Below, piece by piece: positions 36,782-46,571 of a DNA stretch of 56,842 nt; the stretch's first letter is position 1, and every line of letters starts with the position of its first letter. Below the pieces are notes generated by a model. It was given only the letters and a program-made list of their open reading frames with translations, did no database searches and was not told the DNA's origin. This stretch comes from Candidatus Rokuibacteriota bacterium (lineage in GTDB: Bacteria; Methylomirabilota; Methylomirabilia; Rokubacteriales; CSP1-6). A program made the position numbers and the translations under genes. Location of the stretch: contig JAUSJX010000064.1 of NCBI GenBank assembly GCA_030647435.1, forward strand, positions 1 to 56,842, given 5' to 3'.

Positions 36782-37459
36782 ATGAACGCCCTTCGCGTGA
36801 TCCGAGCCATCGACCAGGCCAGCTACTGGTCGGGCAAGGCGTTCGCGTGGCTGATCGTGGCTCTGACCTTCGTGGTCTCCATCGAAGTCTTCAAGCGGTA
36901 CATCCTGAATGCGCCGACGGCCTGGATCTTCGATTTCAACAGTATGCTCTACGGCACGCTCTTCATGATGTGCGGGGCCTACACGCTGGCGCTGGCCGGA
37001 CACGTACGCGCCGACTTCGTGTACATCTATCTGAGTCCGCGCGCCCAGGCGGCGCTCGACCTCGCCCTGTATCTCCTGTTCTTCATCCCGGGCATCCTGG
37101 GGCTCATGTACGCCGGTTACGGGTACGCCGGCGACTCCTGGCGCATCGGGGAGCACTCCACCGTGACCGCAGAGGGCCCCCCCATCTACCACTTCAAGTC
37201 GGTCATCCCGATCGCGGGCGCGCTGGTGATGCTCCAGGGGCTGGCCGAGATCATCCGCTGCGTCGTCTGCATCCGGACCGGCGCCTGGCCCGCGCGGCTC
37301 GAGGACGTCGAAGAGATCGACGTGATCGACACCCAGTTGTCCCACAGCGAGTACGTGGACGAAGAGTCACGCCGCGTCGCCATGGAGGGGGCGCACGCGA
37401 TCGACGAGGCCGCGCGCCACCGGACCGTGGTGGACGAGAGCGAGCGGAAGGACCCGTGA
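36782..37459 (+). CDS. TRAP transporter small permease, DctQ family
   Basis: 225 residues from ATG 36782 (an ATG at 36758 lies inside the palindrome). Four membrane helices with the DctQ landmark VVSIEVFKRYILNAP.AW and FDFNSMLYGTLFMMCGAYTLALAGHVRADF. A charged cytoplasmic tail of about 55 residues (EEIDVIDTQLSHSEY...) is longer than usual. Stop overlaps dctM start (GTGA). Confidence 0.93.
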   Translation: MNALRVIRAIDQASYWSGKAFAWLIVALTFVVSIEVFKRYILNAPTAWIFDFNSMLYGTLFMMCGAYTLALAGHVRADFVYIYLSPRAQAALDLALYLLFFIPGILGLMYAGYGYAGDSWRIGEHSTVTAEGPPIYHFKSVIPIAGALVMLQGLAEIIRCVVCIRTGAWPARLEDVEEIDVIDTQLSHSEYVDEESRRVAMEGAHAIDEAARHRTVVDESERKDP

Positions 37460-39498
37460 GCGACCCGAGTCTCGGCCTGGTGATGCTGGGCCTCATCGTG
37501 ATCGCGATCATGATGGGCTTCCCGACCGCATTCACGCTGATGGGGCTGGGGATGATGTTCGGCTACATCGCGTTCTGGATTCCGGGTCATCACTGGTGGG
37601 ACAACCGGGCCTTCGACCTGATCGTGCAGCGGACGTACGGCGTCATGACCAACGACACCCTGCTGTCGGTGCCTCTGTTCGTCTTCATGGGATACGTCAT
37701 GGAGCGGGCGGCGCTCGTGGACCGGATGTTCCACAGCGTGCAGCTCGCCTTCCGCCGCGTCCCCGCCTCGCTCGCCGTCACGACCCTTCTCGTATGCGCG
37801 TTCTGGGGCATCGCCTCCGGCATCGTCGGCGCCGTCGTCGTCCTCATGGGCGTGATCGCGCTGCGGCCGATGCTCAATGCCGGCTACGACGTGAGGCTCG
37901 CCGCGGGGGCGATCACGGCGGGCGGTACGCTCGGCATCCTGATCCCCCCGTCGGTCATGCTCATCGTCTACGCTGCGGTGGCCGGTCAGTCCATCGTCAA
38001 GCTCTACGCGGCGGCCATGCTCCCGGGCTTCTTCCTCACGTTCCTGTATCTCGTCTACATCCTCGGCTGGGCGATCATCAACCCGAAGATCGCGCCCAAG
38101 CTGCCGCCGGACCAGTACCGCGTGCCGGTGCCGGAGTGGCTCCAGCGGCTCGAGCGTGGCCGCTCGCGGAGCGTCGTGCTCGGTGTGCTCGCGGCCGCCG
38201 TGCGCCCGGGCTTCGTGCGCCACGCCACGAGACCGGACGGGGGGCCGCTGGGCTATCGCCCGATCCTCAACAGCGTGGTAACGATACTGGTGCCGGTCGC
38301 GCTGACGGTCGGCACCCTCGCCGCGACCTGGTGGTACGTGGCCGTCTACAACGCGCCGGCGGCCGCGGTGGTCGCGACCGCTCCGACCCCGCAGGCCACG
38401 CCACCCGACGCGCCGAAGGCGGCGACCCGACCCCCCGCGGAGCCGGAGAAGCCCCAGGAGCTGGGATCGGCGGCGCAGGAGCCGGATGCAACGCAGACCC
38501 CGAAGAAGGCCGACAGCCCGCCCGAGGAGATGACGTCGCTCGCGGCGCCTGCGGACACGACGGCGGGGAAGATCCCCGAGCACTTCTACGCGTGGTTCTG
38601 GGGATTCGCCGCAGGCTCCCTCCTCCTGCTCCTGGTCTACTTCTGGCGCATGGACGGCGAGCAGCTCGAGATCCTGAAGGAGCTGTGCATCTCGGTGGTG
38701 CCGCTCGGCGTGCTCACCGTGGTGGTGCTCGCGGTGATCCTGTTCGGGATCTGCACCGCGACCGAGTCCGCGGCGATCGGCGCCCTCGGCGCGCTGTATC
38801 TCGCCGTGTTGACCAAGTTCCCGCGTCAGGTCGGCTGGTGGAGCCTCGCCGGCGCCATCGTCGGTGTCGCGCTCGGGTGGTGGAACGGCGAAGACTTCGC
38901 GTCGCTGCTCGTATCGGCCTCGATCGGGGGGACGTTCATGGGGACGGTTGCACCCGGGCTTCTGAACCTCAGAAGCTCACCGGAGCTCCGGCAGACCTTG
39001 AAGGAATCGACCTTCCTCACCGCGAAGACCACCGCCATGGTGTGCTGGCTCTTCGTCGGGTCCGCGCTCTTCTCCGCCGTCTTCGCGCTGCACGGGGGCC
39101 AGGGGCTGATCGAGCGGTGGGTGCTCGGCATGAACCTCTCGCCGCTCGGATTCCTGTTCCTGTCGCAGGTCATCATCTTCGTGCTGGGCTGGCCGCTCGA
39201 GTGGACGGAAATCATCGTGATCTTCTGCCCGATCTTCATCCCGCTCCTGACCCACTTTCAGGTCGACCCGATCCTCTTCGGCACGATGGTGGCGGTCAAT
39301 CTCCAGGCGGCGTTCCTCTCGCCGCCGGTGGCGATGTCGGCGTTCTATCTCAAGGGCGTGGCGCCGAAACACGTCACGCTCAACCAGATCTTCGCGGGGA
39401 TGATGCCGTACATGATCATCGTCTGCATCTGCCTCGGGTTCATGTACATCTGGCCCGGTATGACGCTCTGGCTGCCGGAGTTCCTCTACGGCAAGTAA
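37456..39498 (+). CDS. TRAP transporter large permease, DctM family, with large central insert
   Basis: 680 residues from GTG 37456; typical DctM has about 430. The N-terminal half (1-215: GFPTAFTLMGLG, LLSVPLFVFMGYVMERA, GGTLGILIPPSVMLIVYA) and the C-terminal half (410-680: TATESAAIGALGALYL, LEWTEIIVIFCPIFIPLL, LSPPVAMSAFYLKG) are normal. Between them are two extra membrane helices (about 275-298 and 378-397) around a Pro/Ala/Glu-rich linker (300-375), and a second insert at 455-515 with short hydrophobic stretches. Confidence 0.92.
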   Translation: MSDPSLGLVMLGLIVIAIMMGFPTAFTLMGLGMMFGYIAFWIPGHHWWDNRAFDLIVQRTYGVMTNDTLLSVPLFVFMGYVMERAALVDRMFHSVQLAFRRVPASLAVTTLLVCAFWGIASGIVGAVVVLMGVIALRPMLNAGYDVRLAAGAITAGGTLGILIPPSVMLIVYAAVAGQSIVKLYAAAMLPGFFLTFLYLVYILGWAIINPKIAPKLPPDQYRVPVPEWLQRLERGRSRSVVLGVLAAAVRPGFVRHATRPDGGPLGYRPILNSVVTILVPVALTVGTLAATWWYVAVYNAPAAAVVATAPTPQATPPDAPKAATRPPAEPEKPQELGSAAQEPDATQTPKKADSPPEEMTSLAAPADTTAGKIPEHFYAWFWGFAAGSLLLLLVYFWRMDGEQLEILKELCISVVPLGVLTVVVLAVILFGICTATESAAIGALGALYLAVLTKFPRQVGWWSLAGAIVGVALGWWNGEDFASLLVSASIGGTFMGTVAPGLLNLRSSPELRQTLKESTFLTAKTTAMVCWLFVGSALFSAVFALHGGQGLIERWVLGMNLSPLGFLFLSQVIIFVLGWPLEWTEIIVIFCPIFIPLLTHFQVDPILFGTMVAVNLQAAFLSPPVAMSAFYLKGVAPKHVTLNQIFAGMMPYMIIVCICLGFMYIWPGMTLWLPEFLYGK

Positions 39499-39531
39499 GC
39501 GGCGGTGCGGCCGGACGGACGGGCACGTGTG

Positions 39532-40872
39532 ATGGATCTGAAGGGCCTTCACCAGCTCTCGGCCTCGGAGGCGGCGCGCCTGATTCGCGAGGGCGCCATC
39601 AGCTCGGAGCAGCTGGTCGAGGCGTGCCTGGCGCGTGTGCGCGAGAGGGACGCGCAGGTCCAGGCCTGGTCGTTTCTCGATCCTGACCACGCGCTCGACC
39701 AGGCTCGCCGCGCCGACCAATGGCGGCTCTCCGGGCAGCCCATCGGGCCGCTGCATGGCGTGCCGATCGGCGTCAAGGACATCTTCGATACGGCCGACAT
39801 GCCGACCGAGAACGGGTGCGTCCTGCACGCCGGTCGCACGCCCTCCCTTGACGCGGCCGCCGTCGCGGCGCTGCGCGGGGCGGGCGCGGTGATCATGGGC
39901 AAGACCGTGACGACCGAGCTGGCCGCGTACACCGCCGGCAAGACGCGCAACCCGCACGACAGCGAGCACACCCCGGGCGGCTCGTCCAGCGGGTCGGCCG
40001 CGTCGGTCGCCGCCGGCATGGTGCCGCTCGCGATCGGCAGCCAGACCAACGGCTCGGTCATCCGCCCGGCGTCGTTCTGCGGCGTGTACGGTTTCAAGCC
40101 CACCCACGGACTGATCCCGCGCGCTGGAGCGCTCGCGCTGTCCCGCGCGCTCGACCACGTCGGCGTCTTCGCCCGCACCATCGAGGATGTGGCGCTCCTC
40201 ACCGAGCAGCTCGTGGGCTACGACGAGCGCGACCCCGACACGCGGCCCCGCGCGCGCATGCCGCTCGTTGAGGTCGCGGCCGAGGAGCCGCCGATCTCGC
40301 CGATGTTCGCGTTCGTGAAGACACCGCGCTGGGACCGCGTCGACGGCGACGCGAGGGAGGCCCTCGCCGAGCTGACCGATCACCTCGGCGACCGCGTGGA
40401 GGAGCTCGAGCTGTCCGCTGCGTCCGAGGAGGCGTTCGAGTGGCACCGGGTCATCATGGAAGCCGACATGGCCGCGAGCTTCCGCAGGGAGTGGGAGGAG
40501 GGGCGCAGCCGGCTATCCCCATCGCTCTACGCGCAGCTTGAGCGAGGGCGAGAGGTGCGCGCGGTCGACTACCTGCGCGCGCTGGCCAGCATCCCGGCGC
40601 TCAATGACAGCTTCGCGGAGCTGTTCGCCCAGCGCTATGACGCCATCCTGACTCCGGCCGCGGCCGGCACCGCGCCACGCGGCCTCGGCTCGACCGGAGA
40701 TCCGGCCTTCTGCACGTTGTGGACGCTGTGCGGCATGCCCGCGTTGAGCGTGCCGCTGATGCAGGGCGCGAACGGCCTGCCGCTCGGCGTACAGCTGGTC
40801 GGTCCGCGGCACGGCGACGCGCGGCTGCTGCGCACCGCGCGGTGGCTCGTGGCCCGGGCCGGGGCCGCCTGA
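39532..40872 (+). CDS. Amidase-signature family hydrolase
   Basis: 446 residues from ATG 39532 (an ATG nine codons earlier is possible). Lys of the triad in IGVKDIFDT, cis-Ser in GGSSSGSAASVAAG. The nucleophile stretch reads GSQTNGSVIRPASFCG, the form seen in allophanate hydrolase/AtzF-like amidases rather than GSDTGGSIR. Directly after dctM on the same strand, 34 bp away, so likely acts on the compound imported by the TRAP system (inference). Confidence 0.9.
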   Translation: MDLKGLHQLSASEAARLIREGAISSEQLVEACLARVRERDAQVQAWSFLDPDHALDQARRADQWRLSGQPIGPLHGVPIGVKDIFDTADMPTENGCVLHAGRTPSLDAAAVAALRGAGAVIMGKTVTTELAAYTAGKTRNPHDSEHTPGGSSSGSAASVAAGMVPLAIGSQTNGSVIRPASFCGVYGFKPTHGLIPRAGALALSRALDHVGVFARTIEDVALLTEQLVGYDERDPDTRPRARMPLVEVAAEEPPISPMFAFVKTPRWDRVDGDAREALAELTDHLGDRVEELELSAASEEAFEWHRVIMEADMAASFRREWEEGRSRLSPSLYAQLERGREVRAVDYLRALASIPALNDSFAELFAQRYDAILTPAAAGTAPRGLGSTGDPAFCTLWTLCGMPALSVPLMQGANGLPLGVQLVGPRHGDARLLRTARWLVARAGAA

Positions 40873-40895
40873 ACTCCAGGAGGACCGAGCCGCGC

Positions 40896-41318
40896 TCAGC
40901 TGAGCTGGGGCGAGTACGTGCCTCGGCCGACGGCGACGAGGGCCCGCTGCTCGTCGTAGACGTCCACGTCCACGAGGGCCACGGTGCGCCCGGCCCGGCG
41001 AACCCGCGCGGTGCCCGTCAGGACGCCGCCGACCGCCTGCCGCAGGTAATCGATCCGGAGGTTGATCGTGGGCACCCCTCCGCCCACCGCCATGCCGATC
41101 GCGAAGTCGCCGACTGCGTCGATGAAGGCTGCGATCGGTCCTCCGTGGAACTGCCCGGTTCCCAGCCGCCGCTCAAACTCAGGCCTCATCGGCATGCTCA
41201 CCGTCAGCGTGGCCGCGTCGTGGTCGAGCGCGACGACCCGGAGGCGCAGGAAGCCGAGAAAGGGCGAGGCGTCGAAGATGGCCTGGATCTGCTCGACGGA
41301 GAGCCCGGCGTCGCTCAC
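40896..41318 (-). CDS. PaaI-like hotdog thioesterase
   Basis: 140 residues from GTG 41318, which overlaps the MDR stop (GTGA). Hotdog motif GTGQFHGGPIAAFIDAVGDFA with the HGG..A..D pattern of PaaI/YbgC-type acyl-CoA thioesterases, then INLRIDYLRQA. Last gene of the ligase-reductase-thioesterase operon; probably hydrolyses an acyl-CoA made in it. Confidence 0.88.
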   Translation of the reverse strand: MSDAGLSVEQIQAIFDASPFLGFLRLRVVALDHDAATLTVSMPMRPEFERRLGTGQFHGGPIAAFIDAVGDFAIGMAVGGGVPTINLRIDYLRQAVGGVLTGTARVRRAGRTVALVDVDVYDEQRALVAVGRGTYSPQLS

Positions 41319-42325
41319 GGGCGCACGACGACCTTGCCGAAGATTTCGCGGTCTTCCAGGAGCCGGAACGCCTCGTTCACCTCCGCGAGCGGCAGCTCGC
41401 AGTCGATGACCGGCTTCAGCCGCCCCTCCTGGATCAGCGCGAGGAGCGTGGACAGATCCTCCCGCGTCCAGCCGTTCGACCCCAGGATCTTGAGCTCGAA
41501 CGTCCAGATGAAGCGAAGGTCCTCCTTGGGATCGAAGCCCGCCGTGGCTCCGCACGTGAGCACCTTGCCCCCGCGGTGCAGGACTTTCAACGACGGCACC
41601 CACGTCTCGCCGCCGGTGAAGTTGACCACCACGTCCACGCCGCCGCTGAACTTCCGCCGGTGCGGCTTGCCGAAGGTCTCGTAGACCCACTTCACGAAGT
41701 CGTGCTTCGTGTAGTCGAGGGCATGCGCGGCGCCCAGGTCCTTCAGACGCGCGAGCTTGCTGTCACTGCTGGCGCAGGCGATCACTTCCGCGCCGCGGAG
41801 CCTCGCCAGCTGGACGCAGCAGGTGCCGACGCCGCCCGAGGCGCCGAGGATGAGGACCTTGTCCCCCTGCTTCACCTCGCCGATGGTGTGCATCATGCGC
41901 ACGGCCGTGCCGTAGGCCACGGGCAGGCACGCGGCGGCTTCGTACGATACGTCCTCCGGGAGCGCGACCAGGTGGTGCGCCGGCACGCGGCAGTACTCGG
42001 CGAGCCCGCCGTGCCACATCTCACCCATGAGGCCGCCGGGCCCGACCCTGTCCACCGGATCGACCATGACCCGGTCGCCGGCCTTCCACCCCGTCACGGC
42101 GCCGCCGGTCTCGACGATCTCGCCGGCGAAGTCGACGCCCATGATGCAGGGCATGGGCACCTTGATGCCCTGCATGCCACGGCGCGTGAAGATGTCGTGG
42201 TAATTGAGCGTGGTGGCGCGCACCTTAATGACGACGTCCTCGGGCCCCGGGAGCGGATCGGGAAAAGCCGGCTCGATCCTGATGGACCCGGGCCCGCCGT
42301 GCTCGTAGATGACCGCGGCTCTCAT
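41315..42325 (-). CDS. MDR-superfamily zinc-type alcohol dehydrogenase/quinone oxidoreductase
   Basis: 336 residues. GroES-like domain at 1-130 with TLNYHDIFTRRG and GVDFAGEIVETG; NADPH-binding LILGASGGVGTCCVQLA near 165. The structural-zinc cysteines of classical ADHs are absent and the usual catalytic Cys is not evident, so a quinone-reductase or enoyl-reductase-like activity is more likely than a zinc alcohol dehydrogenase. ATG overlaps the ligase stop (ATGA). Confidence 0.88.
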   Translation of the reverse strand: MRAAVIYEHGGPGSIRIEPAFPDPLPGPEDVVIKVRATTLNYHDIFTRRGMQGIKVPMPCIMGVDFAGEIVETGGAVTGWKAGDRVMVDPVDRVGPGGLMGEMWHGGLAEYCRVPAHHLVALPEDVSYEAAACLPVAYGTAVRMMHTIGEVKQGDKVLILGASGGVGTCCVQLARLRGAEVIACASSDSKLARLKDLGAAHALDYTKHDFVKWVYETFGKPHRRKFSGGVDVVVNFTGGETWVPSLKVLHRGGKVLTCGATAGFDPKEDLRFIWTFELKILGSNGWTREDLSTLLALIQEGRLKPVIDCELPLAEVNEAFRLLEDREIFGKVVVRP

Positions 42326-43845
42326 GCTTTCGTCTCCACCTGGCGGTGCTCGAGCGCCAGCCGGCGGAGCGCCACGCGATCCACCTTGCCGGTGCTGGCG
42401 AGCGGCAGCGCCGGCATGAAGACCACGTGCCGCGGGTGCTGGTAGGCCGGCGCATGCGCGAGGGCGTACTGCTTGACGTCGTCATCGTGGAGGCGGCTGC
42501 CGTCCCGGGTCACGACGAAGGCGAACGGCTTCTCGTACTTGATCTCGTCGGGGATCGGCACGACGCAAGCCTGGAGGATGTCGGGGTGGCGCTCGAGCAT
42601 GGCCTCGACCTCGCCCGGATAGATGTTCTCACCGCCGCAGATGAACATGTCGTCGGCGCGTCCGACGAAGTAGTACGCGCCTGTCGGGTCGCGCCTCAAG
42701 ACGTCGCCGGAGAGGTACCAGCCGTCCGGCGTGAGGACTTCCTTCGTCTTGTCGGGAAGGTTGAGATAGCCCGTCATGTTGGCGGGCGTCCGGATCCAGA
42801 GCATGCCCTCGTCGGCATCGCGGCCATCCGGGCCCACGAGGCGGACTTCCACGTCCAGCCGCGGCCAGCCCAGCGCCAGGTCGGGCTGGTGTCGGCCATC
42901 CGGATCCGCGCCGAACATGACCGGGCCGGCTTCCGTGGTGCCGTAGATGTAGGAGACCGCCGCGCCGGGGAAGGCCTTCTTGACCGCGTCGATGAGCTGC
43001 TGCGTCGTGGGCGCCGAGCCCATTCTCACCACGCGCACCGAGGATAGATCCGTGCGCGAGAGGGTGTCGGTTTCGCGGAGGATCAGCGCCAGCATCGTCG
43101 GCACGGAGGTGAGGAACGTGACGCCGAAGCGGCCGATCGCCTCGACGTACCGGCGGGCGTCGAACTGCGGGAGCAAAACGATGCCGCCGTGCGCGGCGAA
43201 CACGACCTTGCTCGTGCCAAGCGCGTTCATGTGGAAGAGCGGCGCCGCCACGATGAAGCGCTCCCGGTCGAGGCCCGTGCCCGCGGCGACACGCGACCGC
43301 ACCGCCCAGAGGTGGCCGTCGTGGGAGAGCGGCACACCCTTGGGCCGGCCGGTCGAGCCTGAGGTGTACAGCACCATCGCCGTCTCACGGGCCGCGGGGC
43401 GCACGGCGGCGAAGTCCCCGTGGTCCAGGAGCGCCTCGAAGCCGTCGCCCGCCGTCGAATCGAAGTCGACCAGCGGGATCCCGGCAGGAACCTGCGCGCG
43501 GCGCTCGCCGTCGCAGAACGCGAGCTTCACGGCCGCATCCCGCATCACGAAGTCGATCGTCTCACGCGGGAACTTGTGGTTCACCGGGACCGAAACCAGT
43601 CCCGCGCGCATCGTCCCGAAGTAGGCGACGAGGAACTCGGCGCGGTTCCCGGCCAGGATCGCCACCGCGTCCCCCCGCGTGAGGCCGCGCGCGCGCAGGC
43701 CCCGCGCGCAGGCATCGGCCAAGCGGTGGATCTCGCCGTGGGAGTATTCGCGAGGCCGCTCCCAGTCGAGGCAGTCGATCAGCGCCGTAGCGCCGGCCGG
43801 TCGAGACCGGTCGAGCAAGTCGCCCAGGTTGACGGGTTGGGTCAT
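42322..43845 (-). CDS. AMP-forming acyl-CoA ligase (class I adenylate-forming)
   Basis: 507 residues from ATG 43845; the frame stays open to 45630 but that part is the shadow of the phn genes. P-loop YTSGSTGRPKG (160-170), YIYGTTEAGP, GWYLSGDVLRRD, the hinge FVGRADDMFICGGENIYP, and a C-terminal ASTGKVDR with the catalytic Lys. Activates a carboxylic acid, possibly aromatic or fatty. First gene of a three-gene operon and divergent from phnD. Confidence 0.93.
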   Translation of the reverse strand: MTQPVNLGDLLDRSRPAGATALIDCLDWERPREYSHGEIHRLADACARGLRARGLTRGDAVAILAGNRAEFLVAYFGTMRAGLVSVPVNHKFPRETIDFVMRDAAVKLAFCDGERRAQVPAGIPLVDFDSTAGDGFEALLDHGDFAAVRPAARETAMVLYTSGSTGRPKGVPLSHDGHLWAVRSRVAAGTGLDRERFIVAAPLFHMNALGTSKVVFAAHGGIVLLPQFDARRYVEAIGRFGVTFLTSVPTMLALILRETDTLSRTDLSSVRVVRMGSAPTTQQLIDAVKKAFPGAAVSYIYGTTEAGPVMFGADPDGRHQPDLALGWPRLDVEVRLVGPDGRDADEGMLWIRTPANMTGYLNLPDKTKEVLTPDGWYLSGDVLRRDPTGAYYFVGRADDMFICGGENIYPGEVEAMLERHPDILQACVVPIPDEIKYEKPFAFVVTRDGSRLHDDDVKQYALAHAPAYQHPRHVVFMPALPLASTGKVDRVALRRLALEHRQVETKA

Positions 43846-43915
43846 CTGGACTGCTGAATATACACCACTTGGCTGGGGCCGCTCCGAGGGCCGCCGCGCC
43901 CGGACGGAGCGGGCG

Positions 43916-43924
43916 TGGTAGTAT
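43916..43924 (+). promoter_or_regulatory. Putative extended -10 of the phn operon
   Basis: TGGTAGTAT, a TGnTAnnaT-type extended -10, about 55 bases before the phnD ATG. No clear -35. Lies in the divergent gap between the ligase and phnD. Confidence 0.35.
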
Positions 43925-43977
43925 CCGACCCCGGAAGCCCTCGAGATGCCCAGATGCGATCCAAACAGGGAGGAGCC

Positions 43978-45003
43978 ATGAGAGTGAGGCGGCGATTGAC
44001 CGCCCTGGCCGCGCTCATCGTGCTGATCGCCGGCTTTGCGGCGCTCGCGGCGGCGGCCGAGGGCTGCGCCCCCCGCGGCAAGCTTGACCCGATCTACTGC
44101 GACGACAACGGCGATGGCATCGCCGACCCGCCCAAGGACCCCGCCAAGCTCCTCAATCCCGACCCGCTCGTCTTCGCCTACGTCCCGGTCGAGGACCCGG
44201 CCGTCTACGGCCCCGTCTTCGCCGACCTGCTGCGCCACATCGAGAAGGTCACCGGCAAGAAGGTCCAGTACTTCGGCCCCCAGAACTACGCGGCCCAGCT
44301 CGAGGCCATGCGCTCGGGCCGGCTGCACGTCACGGGCTACTCCACCGGCAGCGTGGTCTGGGCCGTGAACGTGGCCGGCGCGGTGCCCTTCGCCCAGATG
44401 GCCACGGACAAGGGACCGCGCGGCTACCACATGGTCGTCATCGCCCGCGGCAACGACGCCAGGATCAACTCGGTGGCCGACCTCAAGGGCAAGCGCGTGG
44501 CCCACGTCTCCCAGACCTCGAGCTCCGGCCACCAGGCGCCCGTCTTCTTCTTCACCAGGCTCGGGGTGGTGCCGGGCAAGGATTACGAGATCGTCTTCTC
44601 GAGCAAGCACGACAACTCCATCCTCGGCGTGGTGAACGGCGACTACGACGCCGCCCCGGTGGCCGACACGGTGCTCGAGCGCATGGTGAACCGCGGCGTG
44701 GTCAAGCGCGGGGACTACAAGGTCGTCTACACCTCGCCCGTGTTCCCCACGGCGGGCTTCTCCTACTACTACGCCCTTGATCCGAAGCTGGCCGCCAAGA
44801 TCAAGGAGGCCTTCTACACCTTCAAGATCCAGGGCACGAGCCTGGGCCAGGACTTCCGCGACGCCACCCACTTCGTCCCCATCGACTACAGGAAGGACTG
44901 GGAGGCCGTCGCGGGCATGCTCGACGCCAACGGCGTCGTCTTCTCCCGCGAGTCGGCCGAGTACAAGAAATTCTCCGCGCCGCCGAGAAAAGGCGGGGAG
45001 TAG
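43978..45003 (+). CDS. phnD: PhnD-family phosphonate/phosphite-type binding protein
   Basis: 341 residues from ATG 43978, with AGGGAGGAG upstream. Signal peptide to about residue 27. A short N-terminal extension CAPRGKLDPIYCDDNGDGIAD has two cysteines and a DxNxDGxxD loop like calcium-binding loops. PhnD body follows: YVPVEDPAVYGPVFADLLRHIE, TGYSTGSVVWAVN, VSQTSSSGHQAPVFFF, HDNSILGVVNGDYDAAPVAD. No C-P lyase or phosphite dehydrogenase gene is nearby, so the ligand remains open. Confidence 0.92.
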   Translation: MRVRRRLTALAALIVLIAGFAALAAAAEGCAPRGKLDPIYCDDNGDGIADPPKDPAKLLNPDPLVFAYVPVEDPAVYGPVFADLLRHIEKVTGKKVQYFGPQNYAAQLEAMRSGRLHVTGYSTGSVVWAVNVAGAVPFAQMATDKGPRGYHMVVIARGNDARINSVADLKGKRVAHVSQTSSSGHQAPVFFFTRLGVVPGKDYEIVFSSKHDNSILGVVNGDYDAAPVADTVLERMVNRGVVKRGDYKVVYTSPVFPTAGFSYYYALDPKLAAKIKEAFYTFKIQGTSLGQDFRDATHFVPIDYRKDWEAVAGMLDANGVVFSRESAEYKKFSAPPRKGGE

Positions 45004-45018
45004 GGACCCGCCCGGCAG

Positions 45019-45783
45019 GTGCTCGAAGTCTCCGGGCTCACGAAGCGCTATCCCGCCGGAGACGAGGCCCTTCGCGGGGTTTCGCTCGCCGTCGGCGCCC
45101 ACGAGGTGGTTTTCGTCATCGGGCCCTCGGGCGCCGGCAAGAGCACCCTCATCCGCTGCGTCAACCGGCTGGTCGAGCCCGACTCGGGCTCGGTCACGCT
45201 CGACGGCCTCGAGTTGACGACGCTCGCGCCGGCCGGGCTCAGGCTCGCGCGGCGGCAGATGGGCATGATCTTCCAGGAGTTCAACCTCGTCGAGCGCCTC
45301 ACCGTGATGGAGAACGTGCTCACCGGGCGGCTGGGCTACGTCCCGCTCTGGCAGGCCTGGCGGCGCCGCTTCCCCGCCGGGGACGTGGCGCTGGCGTTCG
45401 ATACGCTCCGGCGCGTCGGGCTCGAGGGCATGGAGAACAAGCGGGCCGACGCGCTGTCGGGAGGCCAGCGCCAGCGGGTCGGCATCGCGCGGGCCCTGGT
45501 CCAGCGGCCCAAGATCCTGCTCGTGGACGAGCCGACCTCCAGCCTCGATCCCAAGACGGCCGAGGCCGTGATGGCGCTCATCACCCAGCTCGCCACCGAG
45601 GACCGCATCCCGGCCCTGGTGAACATCCACGACGTGCCGCTCGCGCGGCGGTTCGCCCAGCGGATCGTCGGCCTCAACGCGGGACGCGTGGTCTTCGAGG
45701 GCCGACCGGGCGATCTCGACGGCGCCGCACTCGACCGCATCTACGGCGGCGCCCCCGGCGAACTGGCTCGGGCGCTCTCGTGA
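45019..45783 (+). CDS. phnC: PhnC-type ABC ATPase
   Basis: 254 residues, GTG start at 45019. Walker [10 protein letters not shown] (35-43), Q-loop [19 protein letters not shown], signature [15 protein letters not shown], Walker [13 protein letters not shown], and [18 protein letters not shown], the PhnC form of the H-loop. 15 bp after phnD; stop overlaps phnE1. Confidence 0.95.
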   Translation: MLEVSGLTKRYPAGDEALRGVSLAVGAHEVVFVIGPSGAGKSTLIRCVNRLVEPDSGSVTLDGLELTTLAPAGLRLARRQMGMIFQEFNLVERLTVMENVLTGRLGYVPLWQAWRRRFPAGDVALAFDTLRRVGLEGMENKRADALSGGQRQRVGIARALVQRPKILLVDEPTSSLDPKTAEAVMALITQLATEDRIPALVNIHDVPLARRFAQRIVGLNAGRVVFEGRPGDLDGAALDRIYGGAPGELARALS

Positions 45784-46571
45784 GCCGGCTCCAGGCGTGG
45801 CGGCCGCCCTCGGCCTTCCCCAGCCGGTGGATGGGCCCGGCCTGCTGGCTCGCGCTCTGCGCCTTTCTCGTCTGGAACGCGGCGAGCCTCGAGCTGGACC
45901 CGGCGCGGATCCAGCGCGGCTTGGCCCGCGCAGGGACGGTGTTCGGCAGGGCCTTCCCGCCCGACTTCCACCGCTGGCGGCTCCTGCTGGACGGCATCGT
46001 GGAGAGCATCCAGATGGCCACGCTCTCCACCGCGCTCGGCACGGCGCTCGGCATCCCGGTGGCGGTGCTGGCCGCGCGCAACGTGGTGCCGCTGCCGGTG
46101 TACGCGGCGGGTCGCGGCATCGTCTCCCTCGGGCGCACCTTCCACGAGATCATCGTGGCCATCATCATGGTCAAGGCCGTGGGCTTCGGCCCGCTCGCCG
46201 GCACGCTCACGCTCACGGTCAACTCGCTGGGCTTCTTCAGCAAGCTGCTGGCGGAGCAGATCGAGCAGATCGACCGCGGCCAGGTGGAGGCCGTGCGCGC
46301 GACCGGCGCGGGCCGCGGGGCCGTGCTGCTGTTCGGAGTGCTGCCCCAGGTGCTGCCGCGCGTCATCGGGCTCACCGTGTACCAGTGGGACATCCACCTC
46401 CGCCAGTCCACGATCATCGGGATCGTCGGGGCGGGCGGCATCGGCACGACGCTGTACAACTCCTTCTCCCGCTACGACTACGACTTCAGCCTGGCTATCC
46501 TGCTGGTCATCATCGCGATCGTCGCGGCGGGCGAGTGGGTGAGCGCCTGGGCCCGCAGGAAGATCCAGTGA
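45780..46571 (+). CDS. phnE: PhnE-type permease 1
   Basis: 263 residues, GTG start in GTGA overlap with phnC. Multi-pass; EAA loop [32 protein letters not shown] and the family ending [22 protein letters not shown] are visible. Forms the membrane part with PhnE2. Confidence 0.94.
   Translation: MSRLQAWRPPSAFPSRWMGPACWLALCAFLVWNAASLELDPARIQRGLARAGTVFGRAFPPDFHRWRLLLDGIVESIQMATLSTALGTALGIPVAVLAARNVVPLPVYAAGRGIVSLGRTFHEIIVAIIMVKAVGFGPLAGTLTLTVNSLGFFSKLLAEQIEQIDRGQVEAVRATGAGRGAVLLFGVLPQVLPRVIGLTVYQWDIHLRQSTIIGIVGAGGIGTTLYNSFSRYDYDFSLAILLVIIAIVAAGEWVSAWARRKIQ

Noticed and set aside
43846-45630. Upstream extension of the AMP-ligase frame by about 590 residues
   Set aside because: It runs antisense through phnD and phnC, is rich in Gly/His/Asp and has no motif; the ligase starts at 43845.
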